Assembly: GCA_964398185.1 (NCBI GenBank)
Contig: CAYNML010000019.1
Location: forward strand, 13,518-77,517
Direction of reading: 5' to 3'
DNA: 64,000 nt
Source of the DNA: Fen-1058 sp964398185
Lineage (GTDB): Bacteria; Chloroflexota; Anaerolineae; Fen-1058
The translations under genes were made by a program, and so were the position numbers. Below, piece after piece: positions 1 to 8,118 of this stretch. Below the pieces are notes generated by a model. That model did no database searches and was not told where the DNA came from. It was given only the letters and a program-made list of their open reading frames with translations. The first letter of the stretch is position 1; every line of letters starts with the position of its first letter.

Positions 1-420
1 CTGGTGTGCATCCTGAAAGGCGGCGTGCTGTTCCTGACCGATCTGATGCGCGCGATTCACATTCCGCACGCCATCGACTTCATGGCGGTCAGCAGCTATG
101 GCGTGGGCGCGCGCGAATCGACCGGCATCGTGCGCATCATCATGGACCTGGAGCGCGACATTCGCGGCAAGCACGTGCTGCTGGTGGAGGACATCATCGA
201 TTCCGGGCGCACGCTGCACTACATTTGTGAGGTGTTGAATGCGCGCGGCCCGGCCAGCCTGAAGATTTGCACGCTGCTCGACAAGTACGAGCGCCGCGAG
301 GTGGAAGTACCGCTCGATTACGTGGGCTTCCACATCCCGAATGAGTTTGTGTTCGGCTACGGGCTGGATTTGGATGAACTCTATCGCAATCTGCCATTTA
401 TTGGGGTAGTGAGAGATTAG
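1..420 (+). CDS. hpt: hypoxanthine phosphoribosyltransferase, 5' end missing
   Basis: Purine salvage enzyme that joins hypoxanthine or guanine to PRPP to give IMP or GMP in the cytoplasm. The frame is open from base 1, so the start lies outside the window; 139 residues remain of a family that is usually about 175-185, so roughly 40 N-terminal residues are missing. The remaining part opens with the CILKGG loop. The PRPP-binding signature VLLVEDIIDSGRTL is at about residues 58-71, with the two acidic residues and the DSGRT loop intact. A later VDYVGF-like segment (LDYVGFHIPNEFVFGYG) is the usual purine-binding C-terminal motif. The gene ends 150 bp before the convergent MBL gene, with hairpins between them. 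Confidence 0.93.
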   Translation: MVCILKGGVLFLTDLMRAIHIPHAIDFMAVSSYGVGARESTGIVRIIMDLERDIRGKHVLLVEDIIDSGRTLHYICEVLNARGPASLKICTLLDKYERREVEVPLDYVGFHIPNEFVFGYGLDLDELYRNLPFIGVVRD

Positions 421-458
421 CAACATCCGCAGGCGCGGCATCCCCATGCCCGCCTGCG

Positions 459-480
459 AAACGGCATAGGGATGCCGTTT
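459..480 (+). terminator. hairpin after hpt
   Basis: Perfect 9-bp inverted repeat AAACGGCAT / ATGCCGTTT around a 4-base loop (AGGG), ending in TTT. It lies 39 bases after the hpt stop. Probably the first of two hpt terminators; the T-run is short. Confidence 0.5.
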
Positions 481-508
481 CTGCGTAGGAAATTAGCGGG
501 ATGCACAA

Positions 509-547
509 CGCGCCGCTTGGTGAGTGAGCCAAGCGGCGCGATTTCTT
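509..547. terminator. bidirectional terminator between hpt and the MBL gene
   Basis: Perfect 12-bp stem CGCGCCGCTTGG / CCAAGCGGCGCG with an 8-base loop, followed on the plus strand by ATTTCTT. It sits between two convergent genes, 28 bases from the stop of the minus-strand MBL gene, so it can serve both. Confidence 0.65.
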
Positions 548-574
548 GAGGCAGAGTATGCGGAAGCGCTGTCA

Positions 575-1975
575 TCACTCGATGACGATCTTATCTCCCC
601 GATCGGGAATCGCCACATCCTTCAGACCGATCTTCTGCAAGCCGGTCTGCAACTTCTCAGCCGATTCCAGTTCGGCATGCACGATGAAGGTCCGCGCCGG
701 CTTGCGCACCATGTTGTGCGCGAAGCCGACGAGGTCGTTGTGATCGCCGTGGCCGCTGTAGCCGCCGATCTTTTTGACCTGTGCGCGCACGTCGTATTCG
801 TCGCCGAAAATCTTCACGATCTGATTGCCGTCCAGAATCTTGCGGCCCAACGTGTGCTCGGCCTGATAGCCGACGAACAACACGGTCGTGCGCGGATCGC
901 CAATATGATGCTTTAAGTGGTGCAGCACGCGCCCCGCTTCGCACATGCCCGAGGCGGCGATGATGACACAGGGCTGCTTGCTCTCGTTCAGCGCCTTCGA
1001 TTCATCGGTGGTGCGGACGTAGCGCAGGCGCGGCCAGCCGAAGGCATTGCCATCCGGATCAGTATTGATGTACTCCAAAATTTCCTCGTCGTAGCATTCG
1101 GGATGCAGGCGGAAAATCTCGGTGACGTTGGTGGCCAGCGGGCTGTCCACGTAGACCGGAATATCCGGGATGCGGTTCTCTGACACCAGCAGCTGCATGT
1201 CGTACACAATCTCCTGGGTGCGGCCCACCGCAAAAGCGGGAATGATCAGCTTGCCCTGGCGCTCGTACGTGTCCACCATGATCTGGGCCAGCTGGCTGCG
1301 CGTATCTTCGATCGGGTCGTGGAAGCGGCCGCCGTAGGTGCCTTCCGTGATCAGGATGTCGGCCCGATCGACGGATTCGGGATCGCGCAGGATAGGCAGG
1401 TGCTTGCGTCCCAGATCGCCGGTGAAGACCAGGCGGCGCTTCTTCCGGTCTTCTTCAAAGTCGATGATGACTTCCGCCGAGCCGAGGATGTGCCCCGCAT
1501 CGCGGAAGGTGACACGCACGCCGGGCAGCACTTCAAACGCCCGATGATACTCGTACGCGACAAAGTGCTGCAGGCATTTCACCACATCGGCTTCGACGTA
1601 GATGGGCTTGACCAGCGGTTTGCCGCGTTCGGCGTTGCGCTTGTTCAAGTACGCCGCATCACTTTCCTGGATGTGCGCCGAGTCGCGCAGCATCACCGAG
1701 GCGAGATCGCGCGAGGCTGAGGTGCAGTAGATGGGGCCGTTGAACCCGGACTTGGTCAGCACCGGCAGTGTGCCGGCGTGATCCATGTGCGCGTGCGAGA
1801 GCACACAAGCATCGATGGTCTTGGCGTCGAACGGCAGTTGGCTGTTGCGCTCGTTGGCGAGGTCGCGCTTGCCTTGAAACAGGCCGCAGTCCAGCAAGAT
1901 GCGCTGGCCGTTGAGGGTGAGCAGGTGCATGGAGCCGGTAACGGTTTTGGCAGCGCCCCAGAACTGAATTTGCAT
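575..1975 (-). CDS. MBL-fold / beta-CASP ribonuclease-like protein
   Basis: Metallo-beta-lactamase-fold protein of the beta-CASP RNA-processing group (CPSF73/YSH1-like), 466 aa. The first metal motif HAHMDHAG is near residue 60. The central beta-CASP region contains GRTQEIVYD and the SPLATNVTEIF segment, and SGMCEAGRVLHHL is motif B. The C-terminal RMMBL segment has GYSGHGDHNDL, supplying the last metal-binding His. In this family the enzyme uses two zinc ions to cut RNA as endo- or exonuclease; that activity is inferred from the family. It lies 51 bases after the rnd stop, with no separate promoter seen, so the two RNA-processing genes are probably co-transcribed. Confidence 0.88.
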   Translation of the reverse strand: MQIQFWGAAKTVTGSMHLLTLNGQRILLDCGLFQGKRDLANERNSQLPFDAKTIDACVLSHAHMDHAGTLPVLTKSGFNGPIYCTSASRDLASVMLRDSAHIQESDAAYLNKRNAERGKPLVKPIYVEADVVKCLQHFVAYEYHRAFEVLPGVRVTFRDAGHILGSAEVIIDFEEDRKKRRLVFTGDLGRKHLPILRDPESVDRADILITEGTYGGRFHDPIEDTRSQLAQIMVDTYERQGKLIIPAFAVGRTQEIVYDMQLLVSENRIPDIPVYVDSPLATNVTEIFRLHPECYDEEILEYINTDPDGNAFGWPRLRYVRTTDESKALNESKQPCVIIAASGMCEAGRVLHHLKHHIGDPRTTVLFVGYQAEHTLGRKILDGNQIVKIFGDEYDVRAQVKKIGGYSGHGDHNDLVGFAHNMVRKPARTFIVHAELESAEKLQTGLQKIGLKDVAIPDRGDKIVIE

Positions 1976-1990
1976 GGTGGTCTCCGAAGA

Positions 1991-2038
1991 AAAGGGATCA
2001 GGGATTGGGGATCGGTTAATCAGGGATCAGGATTGGGC
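1991..2038. repeat. degenerate GGGATCAGG-type short tandem repeat
   Basis: The spacer between rnd and the MBL gene is made of imperfect copies of GGGATCAGG / GGATTGGGG / GGATCGG. The last copies run into the end of rnd and supply its stop codon. Similar repeat-filled spacers recur elsewhere in the window. Confidence 0.5.
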
Positions 2039-3154
2039 AAGGACTTGCAGCATGGCAGGTCCGTAGGTGCTGCGCCGCCACTCGCCAAACCAGGGCAGGG
2101 TGGGCAGTTGTTCCATTGTGCGCGGCCGGCGATGAGCGAGCTCCATCAGCACCGCATTGCCCACGATGACGTCCGGCTCGACGCCGCGCTGGGCCGCCGC
2201 CTGCTTGCGCCAGGCGCGCAGCGCTTCGTAGCGCGCCGAGACGGCTTGATCGATCTGCGGGCGGTGGGGCGGCGCGGGGATGGGGTCTTTGCGGCCGCGC
2301 GCCACGGCCTCGAGTATGGCTGCGCCGTAACGCTGCTGCTGGCCGCCGGTCATGCCTTCAATGCCATTCATTTCTGGCAGTGTGCGCGGCGCGCGCTCGG
2401 CAAGTTGAAGCAGGGTCTTGTCACCGATCACCTTGAAGGCCGGGCGGTTCTGGCGGCGCGCTTCGCGATCGCGCAGGATGACGAGTTGGCGCAGAATCGC
2501 CTGCGCGCGGCCGCTCAAGTCCCAGACGCCTTTGATCGACCACATATCGTCGGGCGAGAATTCATGGCCGTTGTACCTGGCGCGCGATAGACCGGCAAAG
2601 ACCTCGCGGGCCTCCACCAACCGATCGGTCTGGCGCAGTTCCCGCAGCTGCACCTCGCGCAAGCGGAGCAGGTAGTGGGTGTCGAACTGGGCGTATGCTA
2701 AGGCGGCTGGCTCGATCGGGCGTTTGCCCCAGTTGTGACGCTGCCACTTCTTATCGAGCGTGATGCTAAAGTGCTCGTGCAGAATGTCGCCCAGGCCCAC
2801 GCGCGGCCAGCCCAGAATGCGCGCGGCCCACATCGTGTCGAAGAGGTTGTGGAACGTGAAGCCGAAATCGCGCCGCAGACACATCACGTCATATTCGGAG
2901 GCATGGAAGATTTTCTGGATGTGCTCGTCGGCGAGCAGGGGGGCCAGGGGCTGCAGGTCGATCGGGGCCAGTGGATCGATCAAGAAATCGGCCGGCGGGA
3001 TCGAGATTTGAATCAGGCAGACTTTTTCGTGATAGGCGTACAGGCTGTCCGATTCGGTGTCGATGGCGATGGCATCGTGCTGACGCAGCTGCGTCAGCAG
3101 CGTCTCCAGCTGATCGGTGCGCGTGATGAGGGCAGGCGGCTTGACGTGCGGCAT
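2027..3154 (-). CDS. rnd: ribonuclease D
   Basis: DEDD-family 3'-5' exoribonuclease acting on tRNA and other structured RNA 3' ends, 375 aa. The exonuclease domain (about 10-190) shows motif I in IDTESDSL, FHASEYDVMCL for motif II, and the motif III aspartate and tyrosine in AYAQFDTHYLL. Two HRDC-type helical regions follow (about 210-290 and 310-375). The start at 3154 is chosen although a start 42 bases further up is open. A strong promoter (-35 at 3191-3196, -10 at 3168-3173) overlaps that longer reading frame, so a transcript would begin only about seven bases before the MPHVKPP start. Family N-termini also fit this start. Confidence 0.9.
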   Translation of the reverse strand: MPHVKPPALITRTDQLETLLTQLRQHDAIAIDTESDSLYAYHEKVCLIQISIPPADFLIDPLAPIDLQPLAPLLADEHIQKIFHASEYDVMCLRRDFGFTFHNLFDTMWAARILGWPRVGLGDILHEHFSITLDKKWQRHNWGKRPIEPAALAYAQFDTHYLLRLREVQLRELRQTDRLVEAREVFAGLSRARYNGHEFSPDDMWSIKGVWDLSGRAQAILRQLVILRDREARRQNRPAFKVIGDKTLLQLAERAPRTLPEMNGIEGMTGGQQQRYGAAILEAVARGRKDPIPAPPHRPQIDQAVSARYEALRAWRKQAAAQRGVEPDVIVGNAVLMELAHRRPRTMEQLPTLPWFGEWRRSTYGPAMLQVLAQS

Positions 3155-3167
3155 AGCGTGTGCCGCT

Positions 3168-3196
3168 ATTATCAGCGTGAGCAAGGCGAAAGTCAA
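3168..3196 (-). promoter_or_regulatory. sigma-70 type promoter of rnd
   Basis: On the minus strand: TTGACT, 17-base spacer, GATAAT. The predicted start of transcription is near 3161, leaving a leader of only about seven bases, so rnd mRNA is nearly leaderless. Confidence 0.7.
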
Positions 3197-3240
3197 GCCG
3201 CGTTGCGTAACAGTTGCGTTTCACGCAATTGATTTTGCTG

Positions 3241-3269
3241 TTGACAGGGTGATACGATTGTGATATATG
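3241..3269 (+). promoter_or_regulatory. promoter of the cytochrome bc operon
   Basis: TTGACA, 17-base spacer, TATATG, about 110 bases before the Rieske gene. The -35 is a perfect consensus. It is divergent from the rnd promoter, with 44 bases between the two -35 boxes. Confidence 0.6.
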
Positions 3270-3285
3270 TAACGCTGCGGGTTGG

Positions 3286-3307
3286 TGGGCGCAAGCCCAA
3301 TTTTTTT
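3286..3307 (+). other. leader hairpin followed by seven T
   Basis: TGGGC-GCAA-GCCCA (5-bp stem, GCAA loop) followed by A and seven T, only about ten bases after the predicted transcription start of the bc operon. The shape is that of a small intrinsic terminator, so it could act as an attenuator, but the stem is short and so close to the start that this is uncertain. Confidence 0.3.
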
Positions 3308-3379
3308 GGCTCGAAAGAGCCTGCCTCGTAGTATTCCTATAAAACCCATGTGACAACGTCAGCAGGAGGACTGAACTGA

Positions 3380-4000
3380 ATGGCTGATTCAGGAATGCAG
3401 TTCCGCAATGTCTCACGTCGCGAGTTTTTGAACTACGTGTGGGCTGGTTCATTGGCGATTTTCATGGCCGCCTCGGGCGGCGCGATGTTGGCCTTTGCCA
3501 TGCCCCGCTTCAAAGAAGGCGAGTTCGGCGGGACGTACACGGTGGGCACGGTGGCCGAGAAACTGCCGGCGCCCGATGCGCCGCCCGTCAACTATCCTGA
3601 CTTGAAATTCTGGCTGGTCAACATTGGGCCGACAGAAGCGGCCAAAGGCGGCGGCCTTGAGGGCCTGCTGGCGCTGTACAAAGTCTGTGTGCACCTGGGC
3701 TGCCTGTATGCCTGGGTCGATTCCACCGTGCGCTTCGAGTGCCCCTGCCACGGCTCGAAGTATCAGGCCGACGGCACGTACATCGAAGGCCCGGCGCCGC
3801 GCGACCTCGATCGGTTCCGGGTGGTGATCACCGACGGGCAGGGCAATCTGGTGACTGAAACGGTCATGTCAAAGAGCAGTCCCGGCTTTGGCGCGCCGCT
3901 GCCTGTGCCGGACGATGGCACCCTCGTGATCAAAGTCGATACCGGCGCGAAGATCGATCTGGGCAAGCAATACTTTTACCGAGGAGGCCCGGCCGCATGA
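3380..4000 (+). CDS. qcrA: Rieske iron-sulfur protein of a cytochrome bc complex
   Basis: Rieske [2Fe-2S] subunit carrying electrons from quinol at cytochrome b to cytochrome c, 206 aa, anchored in the membrane with its cluster domain outside. A twin-arginine motif SRREFLNY (about residues 12-19) precedes the single membrane segment (about 20-42), so Tat export is likely. The cluster motifs are CVHLGC and CPCHG (about 103-124), with both Cys-His pairs present. AGGAGG lies 8 bases before the ATG. The stop overlaps the next start in an ATGA, which implies translational coupling to cytochrome b. The gene heads a three-gene respiratory operon. Confidence 0.93.
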   Translation: MADSGMQFRNVSRREFLNYVWAGSLAIFMAASGGAMLAFAMPRFKEGEFGGTYTVGTVAEKLPAPDAPPVNYPDLKFWLVNIGPTEAAKGGGLEGLLALYKVCVHLGCLYAWVDSTVRFECPCHGSKYQADGTYIEGPAPRDLDRFRVVITDGQGNLVTETVMSKSSPGFGAPLPVPDDGTLVIKVDTGAKIDLGKQYFYRGGPAA

Positions 4001-5661
4001 CTTTTGGTCCATTTGCCACCTGGCGACGAATGATCAAAGAACACGGTTTGATCAAGACCGTGTTCCTGCGCGCCGACGATACCGTGACGCGCATCACCAC
4101 CGGCCTGAATATCAACGACCTCCGGTCGCTCTTGCGCGGCGATCCGCCCGGCAAGCCAAATCCGCGCGTCAAGCCGCACACGGAAAGCGCGCTGTTCCAC
4201 ATCGTGCCGTCGTTTTATCACGAGGCCGTCACCAAGTTCTATCCCACGTTCCGGCTGGGCATGCTGGCCACCATGCTCTTCTTTGTGGAGATCATGACCG
4301 GCCTGTTCCTGATGATCTACTACACCCCTGCGCCCGGCACAGCCTACGACAACATGCTCAAGATTTTGAGCAATGTGCCGATGGGCCAGTTCATCCGCGA
4401 CATCCATCGTCTCGCCGCCGAGTTTATGGTGGTCGCCGTCTGGCTGCATATGGGGCGTACGTTCCTGACCGGATCGTACAAGAAGCCCCGCCAGTTCACG
4501 TGGGCCACCGGCGTGATTCTGCTGCTGGTTACGATCGGTTTGTCATACACCGGCTATCTGCTGCCGTGGGATCAGCTGGCGTACTGGGCCGTCACGATCG
4601 GTGCATCCATGGCCGACGCCGCTCCGCCGCCCGAAGTAGGCCAGGCCGTGGCCTTGTTGCTGAAGGGCGGGCCTGATCTGGGTGCGGCCGGCCTGCTGCG
4701 GTTCTACTTGCTGCACGTCTTTGCGCTGCCTATGGTGGCGATTCTGTTCATCTTCGTGCACTACTACAAAGTGGTGCGCCATGGCCACTCGCTGCCGCCG
4801 GAGCTGGAGCAAGTGGGCGAAGACACGGCGCGCAAGGTGTCGCAGGACAAGCGCGTGCCATTCCTGCCGGATGTATTCACGAATGAGTTGGTGTGGTTCG
4901 GTATCTTGATGGTGGCGCTGGTTGCCCCGGTGGCGCTGAACATCTATACCGCGCCGCTGGAACATGCCGCCAATCCCAGCAGCACTCCACTGCACACCGT
5001 GGCGCCGTGGTACTTCCTGTTCATTCAGGGCTGGTTGAAATTGGATCCGGTTTTGGGCATTGACAGCAAGACTTTCTGGGGCGTGATCTTCCCCACGATT
5101 TTGGTCGGGTTGTTGCTGCTGTGGCCGTATCTGGATTACAACCCCAGCCGCCGCTACGGCGATCGGCGTATCGCGCTGGCCGCCATGTTCGGCATCATGG
5201 GCATCATGGTGATCTCGTCGTACATGGGCACGCCGGGCTTCAAGGTGACCACCGCGCCGCAGATCGAAATCGGGCACGAGTTCATGCCCGGCGAGCAAGT
5301 CGGCCCCATCCGCGCGATTCCGTTCGATCAGATGCTGGAAGGGACATGGAGCACGCAGGATTTGGAGGCCATTCCGGATGATGCGCCGCAATTGAGGCAC
5401 GTCATGGAGGAATTGGCGGCGACGATTGCGGCCGTGCCGCCGGTGCAGGTCATCAACGACCAGGAAGTCCGTTACACGAACATGTTCGGCGAATTGACGA
5501 TCAGCGTGGCGCAGACTGTCGGCGGAGAACCGGTGCTCAAGGAATTGATCTTGGGTATCCACTGGGATGAGGAGCCGATCGATCCGGTGAACGGCCAACC
5601 GGGCTATTTCGTCTACACCTATGTCAGCGCGGACTCGAACTACTCGGCCGGCGGCCACTAA
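3997..5661 (+). CDS. qcrB: cytochrome b, full-length fused form with C-terminal extension
   Basis: Membrane quinol-oxidising core of the bc complex, 554 aa. The N-terminal four-helix part carries haem ligands as H-x13-H (IHRLAAEFMVVAVWLH) and H-x14-H (from LLHVFALP to FIFVHYYK); the 14-residue spacing is the b6-type one. The subunit IV-like part is fused (about 290-420). At the quinol site the usual PEWY is APWYF. After the last membrane segments comes about 130 residues of soluble, acidic tail (from about 425) that I do not recognise. The start overlaps the Rieske stop. The gene is longer than standard cytochrome b (380-430 aa). Confidence 0.92.
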   Translation: MTFGPFATWRRMIKEHGLIKTVFLRADDTVTRITTGLNINDLRSLLRGDPPGKPNPRVKPHTESALFHIVPSFYHEAVTKFYPTFRLGMLATMLFFVEIMTGLFLMIYYTPAPGTAYDNMLKILSNVPMGQFIRDIHRLAAEFMVVAVWLHMGRTFLTGSYKKPRQFTWATGVILLLVTIGLSYTGYLLPWDQLAYWAVTIGASMADAAPPPEVGQAVALLLKGGPDLGAAGLLRFYLLHVFALPMVAILFIFVHYYKVVRHGHSLPPELEQVGEDTARKVSQDKRVPFLPDVFTNELVWFGILMVALVAPVALNIYTAPLEHAANPSSTPLHTVAPWYFLFIQGWLKLDPVLGIDSKTFWGVIFPTILVGLLLLWPYLDYNPSRRYGDRRIALAAMFGIMGIMVISSYMGTPGFKVTTAPQIEIGHEFMPGEQVGPIRAIPFDQMLEGTWSTQDLEAIPDDAPQLRHVMEELAATIAAVPPVQVINDQEVRYTNMFGELTISVAQTVGGEPVLKELILGIHWDEEPIDPVNGQPGYFVYTYVSADSNYSAGGH

Positions 5662-5679
5662 CAAAGCGAGACTGTGACC

Positions 5680-6582
5680 ATGCAAAGCAAAATCTTTCTC
5701 GGCGCCGTACTGTTCATCATCCTGTTTGTGGCTACGGCTGTGGTGTTGCTGAACGAAGGCATTCTGCCTGAACAACAGACGACGCCTGCCAATCCGGGCA
5801 CCGGCCGCATGCAGATCGAGCAGCGAGCGATCCTGGGTGGTTCCAAAGAGCAGGGCGCGCTGTTGTATCTGGGCAACTGTTCCACCTGTCACGGGCGCAA
5901 CGGCGAAGGCGTACCGGGCAAAGGCCCCACGTTGAACCCCGATCTATTCACAAAGCACTTCCCGCAAATCAAATCGACACTGGGCGGTTTTGGCGGCACG
6001 GTGAAGGACTTCATCCGCCTGACCATCGCCGCCGGGCGTCCGATCGAGTCGGCGTGGGCCATCGAGCAGGGCGGCTATCCCCAGCGGATGCCGACCTGGG
6101 GCAAAGCGTATGGCGGCCCCATGACCGAGCAACAAGTGGAGGACATCGTCAATTTTCTCGTGGGCTGGGAAGCCGACGCCGGTGCAGTGCAGGTGGTTGA
6201 TTTCGACGAAGCGGGTGCGGACGTGAACAAGGAACTGCCGCCCGGCGACGCGGCGCGCGGCGAACAGCTCTTTGCCCAACAGGTGAAGCAGGCCAGCGGT
6301 GCGAATGCCTCCTGCAAGGCTTGTCACTCGCTGGTGCCGGGTGAGGTTCTGACCGGTCCCTCGCTGGCGGGTGTGGCCTCGCGCGCTGGAACACGCGTGG
6401 CAGGCGAATCCGCCGAGCAGTACATCCGCACCAGTATTCAGCAGCCCAATGCCTTCCTCGTGCCGGATAATCCGGCTTACATCGGCGCCAACGGCAAGTC
6501 GCTGATGCCGGAGGGCCTGGGCAACCTGATGTCGGAACAGGACCTGGCCGATCTGATTGCCTATTTGCTCACGCTCCAATAG
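5680..6582 (+). CDS. membrane-anchored di-haem cytochrome c
   Basis: Electron acceptor of the bc complex, 300 aa. One N-terminal membrane segment (about 5-22) anchors two class I cytochrome c domains. The first haem motif is CSTCH (near residue 70) with MPTWG as likely methionine ligand; the second is CKACH (near 210) with LMPEG near the end. A GTG two codons upstream is also possible, but the purine-rich AAAGCGAG is 9 bases before this ATG and only 3 before the GTG. The gene follows cytochrome b by 18 bases and is followed by a strong terminator, so it closes the operon. Confidence 0.92.
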   Translation: MQSKIFLGAVLFIILFVATAVVLLNEGILPEQQTTPANPGTGRMQIEQRAILGGSKEQGALLYLGNCSTCHGRNGEGVPGKGPTLNPDLFTKHFPQIKSTLGGFGGTVKDFIRLTIAAGRPIESAWAIEQGGYPQRMPTWGKAYGGPMTEQQVEDIVNFLVGWEADAGAVQVVDFDEAGADVNKELPPGDAARGEQLFAQQVKQASGANASCKACHSLVPGEVLTGPSLAGVASRAGTRVAGESAEQYIRTSIQQPNAFLVPDNPAYIGANGKSLMPEGLGNLMSEQDLADLIAYLLTLQ

Positions 6583-6604
6583 CGAGCTGTACCCCGAATC
6601 AAGC

Positions 6605-6643
6605 AACTGCCCAATCCGGCAAGAGATTGGGCAGTTTTGGTTT
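6605..6643 (+). terminator. terminator of the cytochrome bc operon
   Basis: Perfect 12-bp stem AACTGCCCAATC / GATTGGGCAGTT with an 8-base loop, followed by TTGGTTT, 22 bases after the cytochrome c stop. Confidence 0.8.
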
Positions 6644-6664
6644 AGGCGCGAATTATTATATACT
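6637..6664 (+). promoter_or_regulatory. possible promoter of the kinase-like gene
   Basis: TTGGTT, 16-base spacer, TATACT, overlapping the tail of the preceding terminator and about 110 bases before the next gene. Confidence 0.35.
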
Positions 6665-6773
6665 ACAGACATCTTGTGAGATTCACGCTGGGCGACGTGA
6701 GAGTTCCGGCCGGGCCGATCACTGATTGGGCTTTCCGTCCGCCGAATGAGCATCTCTCTCGACAGGACAATCT

Positions 6774-7439
6774 ATGACCAACGCTCCGCTCGATCTACCC
6801 CGGCAGCTTGATCTCGAAGAGCTCATCGCGCGCGAAGCGCATGACTTGCGCTCGCCGTACAACCTGATTATCGGCTTCAGCAAGATGCTGCAGAACGAAC
6901 CTGGCCCCAACTATCCGCCCGAATTGCAGCACGCCGACGCCGAAGCGATCTATCGCGCCGGGCAGCGCGCCTTGCTGCTGACGAATAGCCTGATCGATAT
7001 TGCGCGGCTCAACCGGCACGAAAAAGAAGCCAGCCCGGAAGAGGTCGGGATCAAATCGCTGGTGGAGCAAAGTCTGGCGTTCTGGAAGAAATTCAACCTG
7101 ACGTCAACGCTGCAGACGGAGTACCAGATCAACGCCACCGCCACCCTGTTCCGCGCCGATGAAGCGCTGGTGCGACAAACCCTGTGCAGTTTCATCATGG
7201 TGGTGGCTCAGCACGTCGATCCGCAGGCGACAGTTACCCTCACGGTTGCTGAGGAACCGGGCTGGCTGGTGTTCACCGTGGCCGGCGTCGGCGCCAGGGC
7301 GCAGCCTTTCTCGCAGCTCGATCTGCACATGCAGGGTTATCTGGGCCGGGCGTTGGTCGAATTGCAGCAGGGCGAACTACGCACGGCGGAAGAGACGGCG
7401 GACGGCGCTGTGATCGCCTTCGCGCTGCCCAACGCGTAA
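6774..7439 (+). CDS. degenerate histidine-kinase-like protein
   Basis: 221-aa soluble protein with the dimerisation/phosphoacceptor region of a sensor kinase. AHDLRSPYNLIIGFSKML (about 22-39) is a good H-box with its His. The remainder (about 105-221) has the length of an ATPase domain, but the N-box asparagine and the DxGxG and GxG nucleotide loops cannot be found; TVAGVGARAQPF stands where the G1 box should be. It also lacks an input domain. It may be a phosphotransfer or scaffold protein rather than an active kinase. It follows the bc operon behind a terminator, so it is probably a separate unit, 25 bases before the next gene. Confidence 0.65.
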   Translation: MTNAPLDLPRQLDLEELIAREAHDLRSPYNLIIGFSKMLQNEPGPNYPPELQHADAEAIYRAGQRALLLTNSLIDIARLNRHEKEASPEEVGIKSLVEQSLAFWKKFNLTSTLQTEYQINATATLFRADEALVRQTLCSFIMVVAQHVDPQATVTLTVAEEPGWLVFTVAGVGARAQPFSQLDLHMQGYLGRALVELQQGELRTAEETADGAVIAFALPNA

Positions 7440-7464
7440 AACCACTCAAGCTAGGAGCCTTACC

Positions 7465-8031
7465 ATGTTCGGCAAGAAACCCGCACCTACTCCAACACCG
7501 AAACCGTCAACCCCGCCAGCCCCCGCGCAGCCCGCGCGCCCGGCGGGGTGGGCCGTCCAGATTCTGACGGCGGACTATCTCATCGGCGGCTTTTTGCCGC
7601 CGGTGGATATGCCGCTCGTCGGACATCTCAATGTTCCCACGCAGCCCACGTTGACGCTGACGCAAGCTCAATTGCGGCCCATCGCCGGGCAAGCGGCCAG
7701 TGACACGCTGCCCGAAATCACGATCCCTAAAACGGCCATCGTGGCGCTCATTCCCCGCGACGAAGCCAGCGCCAAATCGGCGGCCATGCAGATGCCGCCC
7801 GCCAGCCAACGGGCCGCGATCTACGCCGGACCGTATCTCATCCGAGCGGCGTTCCGCCTGGCCGGCGACATGCACATGCGCGTGCTCTTTGGCGCGTCCA
7901 CTGGCACGCTGCTGGCTGTCAGTGAAGCCTCAGTTGTGTGCCTGAAACCGGGCGGGGCGCTGCCGGAACAAAGCGCGCCGCTGCTCATCCTCAACAAGGC
8001 TGCCGTGCAAGCCTATCATCCCGTCGCCTAA
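7465..8031 (+). CDS. hypothetical protein with proline-rich N-terminus
   Basis: 188 aa, not recognised. Residues 5-28 are a Pro/Ala-rich linker (PAPTPTPKP and similar), followed by a compact beta-rich domain with no cysteine motif and no membrane segment or signal peptide. A good ribosome-binding site, AGGAG, lies nine bases before the ATG. It follows the kinase-like gene by 25 bases and may be co-transcribed with it. No function is proposed. Confidence 0.6.
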   Translation: MFGKKPAPTPTPKPSTPPAPAQPARPAGWAVQILTADYLIGGFLPPVDMPLVGHLNVPTQPTLTLTQAQLRPIAGQAASDTLPEITIPKTAIVALIPRDEASAKSAAMQMPPASQRAAIYAGPYLIRAAFRLAGDMHMRVLFGASTGTLLAVSEASVVCLKPGGALPEQSAPLLILNKAAVQAYHPVA

Positions 8032-8090
8032 CCTGCGCCGCTCCCGCTGCGCGCCGCCTGGCCTTCGCGGCGGGCGGCAGGTTTTGCCCC

Positions 8091-8118
8091 TTGACAAATG
8101 AACTTCTTTGTATAAAAT
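8091..8118 (+). promoter_or_regulatory. promoter of the TetR-ABC operon
   Basis: TTGACA, 16-base spacer, TAAAAT. Transcription would start at about 8125-8126, that is at the start codon of the TetR gene, so the message is probably leaderless; no ribosome-binding site precedes the ATG. Confidence 0.7.

Noticed and set aside
3155..3196. N-terminal extension of RNase D
   Set aside because: The longer ATG overlaps the -35 box of a strong promoter, and the RNA would start after it; the 3154 start also fits the family.
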